Positions 50,148 to 59,031 of a stretch of DNA of 64,000 bases are shown one piece after another; position 1 is the first letter of the stretch, and the number at the start of each line of letters is the position of its first letter. This DNA comes from JBFELU01 sp041572755. Its GTDB lineage: Bacteria; Actinomycetota; Acidimicrobiia; Spongiisociales; UBA11373. A model generated the notes under the pieces. The model was not told the origin of the DNA. It was given only the letters and a program-made list of their open reading frames with translations, and searched no databases. The stretch spans positions 1-64,000 of the forward strand of contig JBFFRY010000002.1 of assembly GCA_041572755.1 (NCBI GenBank). The letters run 5' to 3'. The translations under genes and the position numbers were made by a program.

Positions 50148-50525
50148 CTAACCGTGGAGTGCCACCAGCTCCAAGGCACGGTCGGTCACCAGGACCATGA
50201 GCTCCCGATCGATGCTGTCGGGGAGCATGGCCGGTGGGGCCTCCGGGTCGTAGGTGATGTTGGGCGCCTCGTCGTTGAGCCGGGTCCAGGGGGAGAGGCC
50301 TTCGGTGGCGGCATTGACCAGGACGACGGCGTGGGCGTTGTCGGGTTGGACGTGGTCGTGTTCGGTCTGAATGCGGAGATAGGGAACGGCGACGCCGCTC
50401 ATCGACATCGAGGCCTCCCGCTCCGCCCAGTAGGCCTCGTCGTCGCAGGAGACCTCCCGGTTGAGCCACCCGACCTCGCCAATGCGGCGGCCAGAACGAT
50501 CGAGCGACCCGTCACGGCGCCCCAT
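50148..50525 (-). CDS. Short unknown protein with a hydrolase-like C-terminal segment
   Basis: About 125 residues from ATG 50525, inside the surE end (14-bp overlap). No clear family. The central stretch GVAVPYLRIQTEHDHVQPDNAHAVVLVNAATEG resembles the C-terminal His/Asp region of alpha/beta hydrolases (a strand followed by DH and a helix), but no nucleophile elbow is present. It may be a leftover of a longer gene or a small conserved protein. Translational coupling to surE is suggested by the overlap. No further support. Confidence 0.4.
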   Translation of the reverse strand: MGRRDGSLDRSGRRIGEVGWLNREVSCDDEAYWAEREASMSMSGVAVPYLRIQTEHDHVQPDNAHAVVLVNAATEGLSPWTRLNDEAPNITYDPEAPPAMLPDSIDRELMVLVTDRALELVALHG

Positions 50526-51324
50526 GTGCCTGCAGCCGGGCCGCCAACTCGGCGGCGGGAGCAACCGCATGGGTGCCGCGGAGCGGGGTGATGGCGACGA
50601 CTCCCTCCATGGCGGCCTCGATGTCGGTCCCCTGCAGCGTGTCCCGGTAGTGGACGCCGCCGCCGAAGTCGTGGACGTAGGTCCCGGGTGACTCCTCCCG
50701 AAAGAGGCGGTCGTAACCGATGTCGGCGATCGTGGTGATCCGCCGCTCCGTGTGGAGGTCGGCGTCGTCGGGAAGGTTGATGCTCACCGGCACGGCCGGG
50801 TCGGGATCGAGGAGGAGAGCCTCCGTGAGGTGGGCGGCGACGGCCGCAAGACGCTCCCACACCGGGCGCGACTCGGCGCTCTCGACCCACTGTCTCCACG
50901 GTCCCCACGGCTCCTTGGAACCGGTGGAGAACGCTACGGCGGCCACTCCGGCGATAGCCGCCTCGAGCGCGGCCCCGACCGTTCCGCTCGATTGGAGGAA
51001 GGCCGACCCGTGGTTGTAGCCGATGTTGATGCCCGACACGACCAAGGTGGGCGCCGAGTCGAAGAGAATGTGTACGCCCAGTTGGACGCAGTCGGCGGGG
51101 TAGCCGTCGACCGCCAGCATCGGGATCCCTTGGCGTTCGACCGGGGTGACGGTGACCGGCTCGAGTCTCGTGATCGCCTTGGCGACCCAACTCCGCTCGC
51201 GGGAGGGCACGACCACTCGAATGGGTGCCACCGCCGACAGGGCCGCTGCCAGCGGGGCGAGACCGGGGGCGTCGATGCCGTCGTCGTTGACGACCAGGAT
51301 CCAGGTCGACGCAGGCGACGTCAT
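50512..51324 (-). CDS. surE: 5'/3'-nucleotidase SurE
   Basis: 270 residues. Metal-binding start ILVVNDDGIDAPGLAPLAAAL, APIRVVVPSRERSWVAKAIT, GYPADCVQLGV and SGINIGYNHGSAFLQSSGTVGAALEA are all family motifs. SurE releases phosphate from nucleoside monophosphates and is linked to survival in stationary phase. It overlaps the thioesterase gene by 4 bp and the short downstream gene by 14 bp. ATG start. Confidence 0.92.
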   Translation of the reverse strand: MTSPASTWILVVNDDGIDAPGLAPLAAALSAVAPIRVVVPSRERSWVAKAITRLEPVTVTPVERQGIPMLAVDGYPADCVQLGVHILFDSAPTLVVSGINIGYNHGSAFLQSSGTVGAALEAAIAGVAAVAFSTGSKEPWGPWRQWVESAESRPVWERLAAVAAHLTEALLLDPDPAVPVSINLPDDADLHTERRITTIADIGYDRLFREESPGTYVHDFGGGVHYRDTLQGTDIEAAMEGVVAITPLRGTHAVAPAAELAARLQAHGAP

Positions 51325-51695
51325 GGGTACCGGTGGCGATCGACGACGACCCGCACCACCGTTCCCCGGCTGATCTGCCGGTCACCCTCGAACGCCTCGA
51401 CCGTGAAGTGAAGGCGCCGGCCGTTCACCTCGTGGAGGGTGGCGATGGCGCGAATCTCGGCGCCGATGGGCGAGGCGGCGAGATGTTCGAGGTGGACCTC
51501 CACCCCGACCGTCGTCGCGGTGTCGGGGACTCGCTCGGAGACGGCGGCGACCGTGGCCGCTTCACAGAGGGCGATGAGTCGGGGAGTGGCGAGGACCTGG
51601 ACGTCGCCCGATCCGACCTCGACGGCGGTGTCCCTGCGCTGGACGGTGGCGATCACCTCGGCGCGGTCGCCGACGGCGGGGCCGATCGATGGCAT
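51321..51695 (-). CDS. Thioesterase, FlK-like hot-dog protein
   Basis: 124 residues of the FlK/fluoroacetyl-CoA-thioesterase-like family: VGSGDVQVLATPRLIALCEAATVAAV with the conserved Thr and Glu, then VGVEVHLEHLAASPIGAEIRAIATLHEVNGRRLHFTVEAFEGDRQISRGTVVRVVVD. The His of the TxxxE/H set is in LEHL. A specific substrate such as fluoroacetyl-CoA cannot be claimed; most members handle other acyl-CoAs. ATG start; the 4-bp overlap with surE marks an operon. Confidence 0.83.
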   Translation of the reverse strand: MPSIGPAVGDRAEVIATVQRRDTAVEVGSGDVQVLATPRLIALCEAATVAAVSERVPDTATTVGVEVHLEHLAASPIGAEIRAIATLHEVNGRRLHFTVEAFEGDRQISRGTVVRVVVDRHRYP

Positions 51696-51780
51696 GGTGT
51701 CACCGTATCACCGGCTCCCGGGTCTACCGTGGGAACCGGACGGTGGGTTGCCGTCGTCCCAGCGGGGACGAGGAGGCTAC

Positions 51781-54003
51781 ATGCGAAAACTGCTCACGTT
51801 CACCGTTGCTCTCGCCCTCACGGCGGTGAGCTGCAGCCAGTCGGAGGGGACCGCCACGACGACGTCGTTCCCGACGGCGACGACCACGGGAGGCACCTCG
51901 GCGATTGCCGAGCGGTTCGACCCCTCGTCGATCAGGTTCGAGGCTGCCCTGGAGCGCTTCGATCGTTGTGAGGGGGTGCTCGAGCACTTCATCGCCGAGG
52001 CGCTCGAACGGGTCGGTCCCTACGGACTGGACGGCGGTGGACCGGTAGTCATCATGGAGGACGGGGTCGCCTTCGCCGCCGAGGGAGACGAGGCGGCTGC
52101 TCCTATGACCACGATGGTCACCGACCTCGACCGACCAGGCGACGACTTCTCGGGCACGAACGTGCAGGTCGCCGGTGTCGACGAGCCGGATGTGATCAAG
52201 ACGGACGGTGATCGGATCGTCGCCATCGTCGAGCGGAAGCTCTACTACGTCGATGTGAGCGGATCGGTGCCCGAGTTGCTCGGATCGCTCTACCTGGGCG
52301 ATGCGTGGGGTCACACGATGTTCGTGAGTGGTGATCGGGCGTTCGTGTTCGCCACCGGCTACGGGATCGCCCCGCTTCCGGCTACGGCCGAATCCTCGGT
52401 GATCCCTTCCTACGGCGAGACGACCGTGATTCAGGAGATCGACCTCTCCGATCCCGAGGATCTCGAGGTGGTGCGGACCATGACGGTCGAGGGTCGTCTG
52501 CTGAGTGCCCGATCGATCGGGGACACCGGTCGGATAGTGCTCTCCTCGTACCCCGCCGAGCTCGCCTTCGTCTACCCGAGCGGGCCGGCGGCCGAGCCGA
52601 TCGCCGAGCAGACGAACCGCCAGATCGTGCAGAACAGCATGCTGGACGACTGGCTCCCCAACTACACGGTGACCGACGGCGACTCGATCGTGGATCAGGG
52701 CCTGCTGGTCGACTGTGACGGCGTGCATGCCCCCGCCGAGTTCGCCGGCTTCAACACCGTCTCGGTGGTCACCGTCGACTTCTCAGAGGGGCTGGGTTCT
52801 TCCGAGTCGGTCGGGGTGATCGCCAACGGCGAGACGATCTACGCCTCGACGGAGAGCCTCTATGTGGCGACCAACGTCTGGGTCCCCGGTGAATGGATCG
52901 GCGACACCAGCCTGGGCGACTTCGAGGAGGAGTACAGCACCGCCGTCCACAAGTTCGACATCTCCGGTGAAGGTCCCGCCGAGTACCGCGCCTCCGGCAG
53001 CGTGGACGGCCACCTGCTCAACCAGTTCTCCATGGACGAGTACGAAGGCAGGCTCCGGATCGCCACCACCGACGGCCCCCCGTGGGGCTTCGGCGACGAA
53101 TCGGAGTCGTTCGTGGTCGTGCTGGAGGAAGACGGCGACCGTTTGGTCGAGGTCGGCCGGGTCGGCGACATGGGCCGCGGTGAGCGGATCTTCTCGGTGC
53201 GCTTCATCGGTGAGGTCGGCTACGTGGTGACGTTCCGACAGACCGATCCCCTGTATGTGGTGGACCTGCGCGACCCGGGGAACCCCACCGTCACGGGCGA
53301 GCTGAAGATCCCCGGATATTCGGCCTACCTGCATCCGATCGGCGACGGCCGGCTGATCGGCGTGGGCCAGGAAGCCACCGACGAGGGCTTCACGATCGGG
53401 GCCAAGGTGTCGCTGTTCGACGTTTCGGATCCGACCGATCCACGCGAGGTGGACACCTGGGTGCTCGAAGGCGGCTACACCGAGGTGGAGTGGGATCACC
53501 ACGCGTTCCTCTACTGGGCGCCGGAGAACCTCGCCGTGCTCCCGCTCCAGGACTGGTCGACCGGTTTCTTCGGCGGGGTGGCGTTGCGGACCGACGACGG
53601 TCTGCGCGAGTTCGGTCGCATCACCCACGAGCTCGGATCCGTGCAGGGAGCGTCGGACTGCCGTGAGGTCGAGATACCGGAGGAGTACTACGAACCGGGC
53701 CTGATCGTGCAGGTCTGTGGAACGGACGACGTCGGCGGCTACGGGGCTCACGACTGCGAGGTGATTCCCGCCGAAGAGGCCCGGTTGTACTCCGAGGACT
53801 TCGACGTGATCGGGTACGACGTCGACGAGTTGATGGGCGACGACGATCGGTTGGAGATCTGCTTCCCGCCGTACGATGAGAGCCGGGCGGCGATCCAACG
53901 GTCCCTGGTGATCGGAGACTCGCTGTGGACGCTCTCGTGGCGGGCTCTCCAGGCCAACGCCCTCGACAGCCTCGAGGTGGAGCACACGATCCCGTTGGGA
54001 TAG
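51781..54003 (+). CDS. Secreted beta-propeller domain lipoprotein
   Basis: 740 residues. Lipobox LTAVSC (Cys18) with a Thr-rich linker after it. The C-terminal part carries the Beta_propel (PF09826-type) family layout: FSGTNVQVAGVDEPDVIKTDGDRIVAI marks the start, with blade repeats to the end, including GRLLSARSIGDTGRIVL, RIFSVRFIGEVGYVVTFRQTDPLYVVDLRDPGNPTVTGEL and a Cys-containing insert (SDCREVEI...VCGTDDVGGYGAHDCEVI). Related proteins are cell-surface secreted proteins of unknown function in archaea and bacteria. ATG 51781 is preceded by GAGGAGG. Confidence 0.87.
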   Translation: MRKLLTFTVALALTAVSCSQSEGTATTTSFPTATTTGGTSAIAERFDPSSIRFEAALERFDRCEGVLEHFIAEALERVGPYGLDGGGPVVIMEDGVAFAAEGDEAAAPMTTMVTDLDRPGDDFSGTNVQVAGVDEPDVIKTDGDRIVAIVERKLYYVDVSGSVPELLGSLYLGDAWGHTMFVSGDRAFVFATGYGIAPLPATAESSVIPSYGETTVIQEIDLSDPEDLEVVRTMTVEGRLLSARSIGDTGRIVLSSYPAELAFVYPSGPAAEPIAEQTNRQIVQNSMLDDWLPNYTVTDGDSIVDQGLLVDCDGVHAPAEFAGFNTVSVVTVDFSEGLGSSESVGVIANGETIYASTESLYVATNVWVPGEWIGDTSLGDFEEEYSTAVHKFDISGEGPAEYRASGSVDGHLLNQFSMDEYEGRLRIATTDGPPWGFGDESESFVVVLEEDGDRLVEVGRVGDMGRGERIFSVRFIGEVGYVVTFRQTDPLYVVDLRDPGNPTVTGELKIPGYSAYLHPIGDGRLIGVGQEATDEGFTIGAKVSLFDVSDPTDPREVDTWVLEGGYTEVEWDHHAFLYWAPENLAVLPLQDWSTGFFGGVALRTDDGLREFGRITHELGSVQGASDCREVEIPEEYYEPGLIVQVCGTDDVGGYGAHDCEVIPAEEARLYSEDFDVIGYDVDELMGDDDRLEICFPPYDESRAAIQRSLVIGDSLWTLSWRALQANALDSLEVEHTIPLG

Positions 54004-54030
54004 GAGCGCGGGGCGGCGGATAATCGTCGC

Positions 54031-54966
54031 ATGAAGCTGCAGATCGGTGTCTCGGAATGCCTGCTGGGCCGGAAGGTGCGCCACGACGGAGGCCACAAGC
54101 ACGATCGGTTCCTGACGGAAACGCTGAGCACCTGGGTCGATTGGGTACCCGTGTGTCCCGAGGTCGAGATCGGCCTCGGGACACCGCGTCCGGCGATGCG
54201 GCTCGTGGCCGAGGGCACCGGGGCTCGCCTGGTGGTCCGCAGCACCGGCGAGGACCTCACCGAGCGCATGCGAACGTGGGCCGAGCAACGCCTCCCCGGT
54301 TTCGCCGCTCTCCACGGCTTTGTGCTGAAGAAGGACTCACCGTCGTGCGGCATGGAGCGGGTGAAGCGTTACACCGACGACGGAAACCTGGTGGGGAAGG
54401 ATGGGGCGGGCATCTTCGCCGCCGCTCTGACGGAGGGGTATCCGCTCCTTCCCGTGGAGGAGGAAGGCCGGCTCAACGACCCGGTGCTCCGGGAGAACTT
54501 CATCGAGCGGGTGTTCGCCTATCGCCGCTGGGGTGAGTTCCTCGACACCGAGCCGGGACCCGGGGGTCTGGTGGCGTTTCACACGGCGAACAAGATGACC
54601 CTGCTGTCGCACCATCCGCAGAAGTACCGGGAACTGGGCCGGTGGGTGGCGGAGGCGGGCCGGCGACGGGGGGCCGTCGCCGAGTACGGGGCCGCCTACA
54701 TGGACATATTGAGGCATCGGGCGACGCGCAGCCGGCATCGCAACGTGCTGCAGCACCTGATCGGGCACTTGAAGAAGGTGCTCGACGGGGACGATCGCCG
54801 GGAGCTCGTCGAGGTCATCGACGACTACGGAAGGGGCGAGGTGCCGCTGGTCGTGCCGCTGACCTTGTTCCGGCACCATTTTCGGCGCCACGGCACCGAC
54901 TGGGTGTTGGCTCAGACCTATCTCGATCCGTATCCGTCGGAGCTGATGCTCCGCAACCACGTCTAG
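54031..54966 (+). CDS. DUF523-DUF1722 (TudS/YbgA) fusion protein
   Basis: 311 residues. The first half is a TudS/DUF523 domain with Cys10, Cys42 and Cys106 in SECLLGRKVRHDGG, VPVCPEVEIGLGTPRPAM and KKDSPSCGMERV, the three ligands of the [4Fe-4S] cluster used in desulfuration of thiouracil. The second half (about 170-305) is DUF1722/YbgA (LVAFHTANKMTLLSHHPQKYRELGR...HVLxHLIGHLKKVLD). The fused form is common among bacteria. Proposed role: removal of sulfur from thiolated pyrimidines; activity of the YbgA half is unknown. Confidence 0.88.
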   Translation: MKLQIGVSECLLGRKVRHDGGHKHDRFLTETLSTWVDWVPVCPEVEIGLGTPRPAMRLVAEGTGARLVVRSTGEDLTERMRTWAEQRLPGFAALHGFVLKKDSPSCGMERVKRYTDDGNLVGKDGAGIFAAALTEGYPLLPVEEEGRLNDPVLRENFIERVFAYRRWGEFLDTEPGPGGLVAFHTANKMTLLSHHPQKYRELGRWVAEAGRRRGAVAEYGAAYMDILRHRATRSRHRNVLQHLIGHLKKVLDGDDRRELVEVIDDYGRGEVPLVVPLTLFRHHFRRHGTDWVLAQTYLDPYPSELMLRNHV

Positions 54967-54970
54967 GACC

Positions 54971-55336
54971 ATGAACCCGGCCATTCGTCAGGCATTGAAC
55001 ACCGACCGGACCATCGACATCACCACCCGCGGCCGTCACAGCGGTGCCGAGCGGCGCCTGGAGATGTGGTTTCACAACGTCGACGGCCGGATCTTCATCA
55101 CCGGGATGCCCGGTCGCCGCGACTGGTACGCCAATCTGGTGGCGAACCCGGAGTTCACGTTCCATCTCAAGGAGAGCGTCGCCGCCGATCTGGCGGCGGT
55201 GGCGGTTCCCGTCACCGACCCCGAACATCGACGGCCGATCCTCGCCGAGATCACCGGCCGGCTGGGGCACGCCGACCGCCTCGACACCTGGGTGGAGCGG
55301 AGCCCGCTGGTCGAGGTCCACTTCGAGGATGGATAG
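54971..55336 (+). CDS. Deazaflavin (F420)-dependent nitroreductase-family protein (DUF385)
   Basis: 121 residues resembling the Ddn/DUF385 family. Visible are TTRGRHSGAERRLEMWFHNVDGRIFITGMPGRRDWYANLVANPEFTFHLK, the RGRxSG-type loop binding F420 in relatives, and LVEVHFEDG at the end. Such proteins reduce quinones or nitro compounds with F420H2 in actinobacteria. The supply of F420 by the organism is not shown in the window. ATG start. Confidence 0.82.
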   Translation: MNPAIRQALNTDRTIDITTRGRHSGAERRLEMWFHNVDGRIFITGMPGRRDWYANLVANPEFTFHLKESVAADLAAVAVPVTDPEHRRPILAEITGRLGHADRLDTWVERSPLVEVHFEDG

Positions 55337-56072
55337 GATCCCGGCCGTGGGTCGGGGTCGCTTCCTGTACGTCTTCATGCACCTGCCCAAGACGGGCGGC
55401 ACCACCATCAACGGCCATTTCTACGACCACATGGACTGGGACGTCGACGTGGTCCACCTCGGCAAGTGGGGGGATCGCTACCGAACTCGGGAACGGCGCC
55501 CTTCACTGCAGGAGCGATCGGCCGAGGAGCGGGCGCGCATTCGGGTGCTCACCGGGCACGGCACCTACTACGGGATCCACGGGTTGATCGAAGGCACCAC
55601 CCCGCGCTACCTCACGATCGTGCGGGACCCGGCCGATCGCATCGTCTCCACCTACAACTTCCGGGCCGCCCGGGGTGAGGTCGGTGACTTCTGGTCCTGG
55701 TACGCCGGGTTCCCTCGGAACGCCGGAGTGAAGTGGCTGCGGAAGCGCCTCGGGGGCCCCCGGTCGTTGAAGGAGATCACCGAGGCCCTGCGCGGGTTCT
55801 GGTTCGTCGGTGTCACCGAGCGCCTCGACGAGGACCTGCCCCGGGTGTTCGGGGCGCTCGGGCTCCCGCCCGGGTTCCGCACGAGGCGGGTGGCGGGGGC
55901 CGAGCGGGATCTCGAAGGACTGGACCATCCGGATGAGGAACGGCGCGTTCAGCGCCGGATGGTCGTCGACCACGAGATGCGGGCCCGCCTCCATGAGGAG
56001 AACCCCAGAGACCTTCGCCTGTATGAGTTTGCGGTGGGTCGTCGAGACCACCTGCGGGATTCGCTTCAGTAG
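55329..56072 (+). CDS. Sulfotransferase family protein (1)
   Basis: 247 residues from ATG 55329, overlapping the reductase gene by 8 bp. The PAPS 5'-phosphosulfate loop is near the start (FMHLPKTGGTTINGHFYD), the 3'-phosphate motif is IVRDPADRIVSTYNF, and the C-terminal part is basic. The P-loop 'PKTGGTT' form is found in uncharacterised bacterial and eukaryotic sulfotransferases that act on glycans. It sits at the edge of the sulfotransferase/glycosyltransferase cluster; its target sugar is unknown. Confidence 0.85.
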   Translation: MDRIPAVGRGRFLYVFMHLPKTGGTTINGHFYDHMDWDVDVVHLGKWGDRYRTRERRPSLQERSAEERARIRVLTGHGTYYGIHGLIEGTTPRYLTIVRDPADRIVSTYNFRAARGEVGDFWSWYAGFPRNAGVKWLRKRLGGPRSLKEITEALRGFWFVGVTERLDEDLPRVFGALGLPPGFRTRRVAGAERDLEGLDHPDEERRVQRRMVVDHEMRARLHEENPRDLRLYEFAVGRRDHLRDSLQ

Positions 56073-56989
56073 CCGAGCTCGGAGAGGAGATCACCGATCT
56101 CTCGCCGAAGGAGCTCGGCGTCGTGTGCCTCGAGTTCGGCTTCCCAGCGCCCCTGCCGGTCGTCCCGGGCTTCGTTGAAGACGTCGAGGGCCGCGGCGCG
56201 GGATCCGGTCGGGACCCCGAGGAACTCGAGGACGGCGTTGCCGGTGGCCTGGGGATCGGCGACGAGCGCCTCGTAGCGAACCTCGAGGTAGCGGTCGGCG
56301 GGCATCAGCGACCCGGCTTCCCGCGCCGCGGTGACATGGCGACGCCAGCCCCACGCACAGCGGTGGACCGTGGTGGTTTGCTCGAACTCGGCGGCGCGGC
56401 CCGGCTCGACCCAGAAACGGGCGAAGGGGCCGTGGCGGTACCCGCCGGGTTCGTGGCGGCCCAGCTCGGCTCCGGCGGGATCGAGCCAGGGCCGCCGGCT
56501 CCACGACATCGCGGCGTCCCGTCCGTCCCGGATGATGTGCACGAACCGGGCATCGGGGAATGCAGTGGAGAGGAAGCCCAAGATCATGGCGTTGCGGGGC
56601 GTCTTGTCCACCTGACGGAGGTCGCCGTCGCAGCGGAAGCGGGCCAGCCACCGATAGGTGCGCCGGTAGAAGGAGGCGGCTCTCTCGGTGCTCCACAGCC
56701 CGGCGTAGACGTAGGGGGCGGCCGCCTTGGTGAGGACCGGTTCGAAGTGGTACGAGAACTCGGGAACCGCAGCCAGGGCTCTTCCCAGGAAGGTGGTGCC
56801 CGATCGGGGCGCCCCCACGATGAACACCATGTCGCCCAGGACGGGAGCGAGCGACGCCCGGAGGCGGTGGAGGGACCGGCGCCGCCGATGACCGGGCGAG
56901 TAGCGGAGGTCGGCGGCGATCGTCTTGGCGGCGAGCAGGGGCATCCGCCACCACCGCAGAGGCCGGTGGGGGAGGGGGACGGCCGTCAT
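56066..56989 (-). CDS. Sulfotransferase family protein (2)
   Basis: 307 residues from ATG 56989 (ATGA overlap with the glycosyltransferase stop). PAPS loop FIVGAPRSGTTFLGRALA, 3'-phosphate region FVHIIRDGRDAAMSW, and a Trp/Arg-rich C-terminal segment (GWRRHVTAAREAG...YLEVRYEALVADP) typical of sulfotransferase_3-type enzymes. The N-terminal 50 residues contain an amphipathic/basic stretch. Convergent with gene (1). Predicted to sulfate a surface glycan or lipid. Confidence 0.88.
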   Translation of the reverse strand: MTAVPLPHRPLRWWRMPLLAAKTIAADLRYSPGHRRRRSLHRLRASLAPVLGDMVFIVGAPRSGTTFLGRALAAVPEFSYHFEPVLTKAAAPYVYAGLWSTERAASFYRRTYRWLARFRCDGDLRQVDKTPRNAMILGFLSTAFPDARFVHIIRDGRDAAMSWSRRPWLDPAGAELGRHEPGGYRHGPFARFWVEPGRAAEFEQTTTVHRCAWGWRRHVTAAREAGSLMPADRYLEVRYEALVADPQATGNAVLEFLGVPTGSRAAALDVFNEARDDRQGRWEAELEAHDAELLRREIGDLLSELGY

Positions 56990-58056
56990 CGCTTGCCCCC
57001 CAGTCTTGCGACCGCGGCGGCGACCTCGGTCCAGGGGGTGTGGGACGCCGCGGCGCCCCGGGCCAGCGCCTCCAACCCGTCGAGGGCCCGCTCGATCGCA
57101 TCGGCGTATGCATCGGCGTCTCCGGGCGGCGCCAACGTTCCGTTGACGCCTTCCGTGATGCGTTCCGCCAGACCGCCGGCCGTGGTGGAGACGACCGGGC
57201 GGCCGGCGGCGAAGGCGAGGGGAACGATCCCCGACTGGGTGGCGGCCCGATACGGGGTGGCCACCAGGTGGTGGCGTTGCAACAGGTCGGCCACCTGGTC
57301 GTCCCCGGCATACCCGGGGTGCAGCGTCACCAGATCGCCCACACCCAGGGCGTCGATCTGTCGGGTGTAGGCGGCGACTGGGTCCCAGAACTCCCCGGCA
57401 ACGGTCAGGCGGACCGGTCGCTTCCGGTCGCGCAGCTTGGCGATCGCCTCGATGGCCACATCGACGCCTTTGTAGTGGCGCACGAAGCCGAGGAAGAGGA
57501 TCCCCGGAGGTTCGGTCGCCGGGAGTGGCGTGGGGTGGAGATCCAGGTTGGGCGGATGGGGCACAACCTCGACCCGGGGGACCTCGATCACGGTTGCCAG
57601 GTCGGCGGCGACCGCGGCGGCGTGGACGACGACGGCGTCGACCCGGCGTAGAGCTGCCCGGGTGAGCGACCGGGAGAACGGCAGCCGTTCGTGGGGAATC
57701 GCATTGTGGACGACCGCCACCGCCGGTCGGCGGGCGGTGCCGAGCACCCGGCGCAACGGAAGACCGTGGAAGGGGGTGATCCACTGGACGACGACGAGAT
57801 CGGCGGACCGCAGGTCCCGGCCGGCTCGGTGCCACGACAGTGGGTTCCACCATCGGAGCAGGAAGCGAACCCGGGTGTCGTCGGCTGCGGAGGTGTCGAT
57901 CCGGGCACCCTTGTAGAGGAGCGGCGGATACTGGGAGCGCCACGAGACCACGGAGACGTCGTGGCCGAGATCGTCGAGTGCGGCGGCGAGCCGGGCGGTG
58001 TGCTGGGCCACCCCTCCGCGCAGGGGAGGGAACGGACCCACCAGGGAGATGCGCAC
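56986..58056 (-). CDS. Glycosyltransferase family 4
   Basis: 356 residues, GTG start. N-terminal VGPFPPLRGGVAQHTARLAAALDDLGHDV and C-terminal LVATPYRAATQSGIVPLAFAAGRPVVSTTAGGLAERI (the E-x7-E-like motif reads Q/SGxxPLAFA) place it in GT4. It precedes sulfotransferase (2) and overlaps it, indicating that the glycan it makes is then sulfated. Donor and acceptor unknown. Confidence 0.88.
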   Translation of the reverse strand: MRISLVGPFPPLRGGVAQHTARLAAALDDLGHDVSVVSWRSQYPPLLYKGARIDTSAADDTRVRFLLRWWNPLSWHRAGRDLRSADLVVVQWITPFHGLPLRRVLGTARRPAVAVVHNAIPHERLPFSRSLTRAALRRVDAVVVHAAAVAADLATVIEVPRVEVVPHPPNLDLHPTPLPATEPPGILFLGFVRHYKGVDVAIEAIAKLRDRKRPVRLTVAGEFWDPVAAYTRQIDALGVGDLVTLHPGYAGDDQVADLLQRHHLVATPYRAATQSGIVPLAFAAGRPVVSTTAGGLAERITEGVNGTLAPPGDADAYADAIERALDGLEALARGAAASHTPWTEVAAAVARLGGKR

Positions 58057-58110
58057 GCGGCGACCCTACCAGCGGCCGGCCCGGCGTCGCCTCCGTATAC
58101 TGCGCGGCCG

Positions 58111-59031
58111 ATGACCCCCAAGCCGACCCAGGTGCTCTTCGTCGTCGGGAAGGGCCGCAGCGGTACCACCCTTCTCGGGAACCTCCTCGGCCGGGCCGAG
58201 GGTTTCGCATCGGTCGGGGAGTTGTGGCGCCTGTGGCAGGACGACCCTGCAGTCACCCTTTGCGGATGCGGGAGGCTGCTCACCGAGTGTGAGGTCTGGG
58301 CGACCGTGATCGATCGACTGGGGATCACCGCGGAGGTCCGGAGCGAGATGCTCGACCACCAACGGAGGGTGATTTCCTGGCCGGCGGCCCCGGCCATGTT
58401 GTGGGGGCGGCTGAGGAGCCGCCGCTTCGGGCGTGCCCTGACGGCCTACGGGGTCGCCATGGCATCGGTGTACCGCACGGTGGCCGAGTCGACCGGTGCG
58501 GAGGTGGTCATCGATTCGTCGAAGTGGCCGCTGGATCCGGGCCTGGTTGCGGCGGTCGAGGGGGTGGAGGGTTTCGGGGTCCATCTGGTGCGTGACCCCC
58601 GAGCGGTGGCCTACTCGTGGCGGCGCCAGAAGCGCTATCCGGAGGGCGGGGAGATGCCTCGCTTCTCGCCCCTCTATTCGGCCCTCAGCTGGTCGGCTCG
58701 CAACCTTCTGGCCGAACGAGCTCGACATCGGGCCGGTCCCCGATGGCTGCGGGTCCGCTACGAGGACCTGGTGGAGGATCCCGACGAGGCTCTCGCCGGG
58801 ATCGTGAGCCTGGTGGGGCGGACGAACGAGGTCTTGGCGTCCTCGGTGGCCGGGGGGGCGGTGAGCCATACGGTGGCCGGTAATCCGGACCGCATGGCGA
58901 CCGGGCCGATCGAGATTCGCGGTGATGAGGCGTGGAGATCCACCAGCGGCGTTTTCGCCAATTCCGTCGTGACTGCCGTGTGCTTCCCCTGGATGCTGCG
59001 CTACGGCTATCCGCTGCGCCGTCCCACCTAG
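58111..59031 (+). CDS. Sulfotransferase family protein (3)
   Basis: 306 residues, ATG 58111. PAPS loop VVGKGRSGTTLLGNLLGRA, 3'-phosphate motif HLVRDPRAVAYSW, and C-terminal RYEDLVEDPDEALAGIV. LCGCGRLLTECEVW near the N-terminus contains several Cys, seen in some bacterial sulfotransferase_1/3 relatives that use a zinc or disulfide, but this is not certain. Convergent with the GT39 gene by 4 bp. Confidence 0.87.
   Translation: MTPKPTQVLFVVGKGRSGTTLLGNLLGRAEGFASVGELWRLWQDDPAVTLCGCGRLLTECEVWATVIDRLGITAEVRSEMLDHQRRVISWPAAPAMLWGRLRSRRFGRALTAYGVAMASVYRTVAESTGAEVVIDSSKWPLDPGLVAAVEGVEGFGVHLVRDPRAVAYSWRRQKRYPEGGEMPRFSPLYSALSWSARNLLAERARHRAGPRWLRVRYEDLVEDPDEALAGIVSLVGRTNEVLASSVAGGAVSHTVAGNPDRMATGPIEIRGDEAWRSTSGVFANSVVTAVCFPWMLRYGYPLRRPT

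Noticed and set aside
51439..51780. Upstream extension of the beta-propeller gene
   Set aside because: It lies antisense to the thioesterase; the signal peptide starts at ATG 51781 after GAGGAGG.
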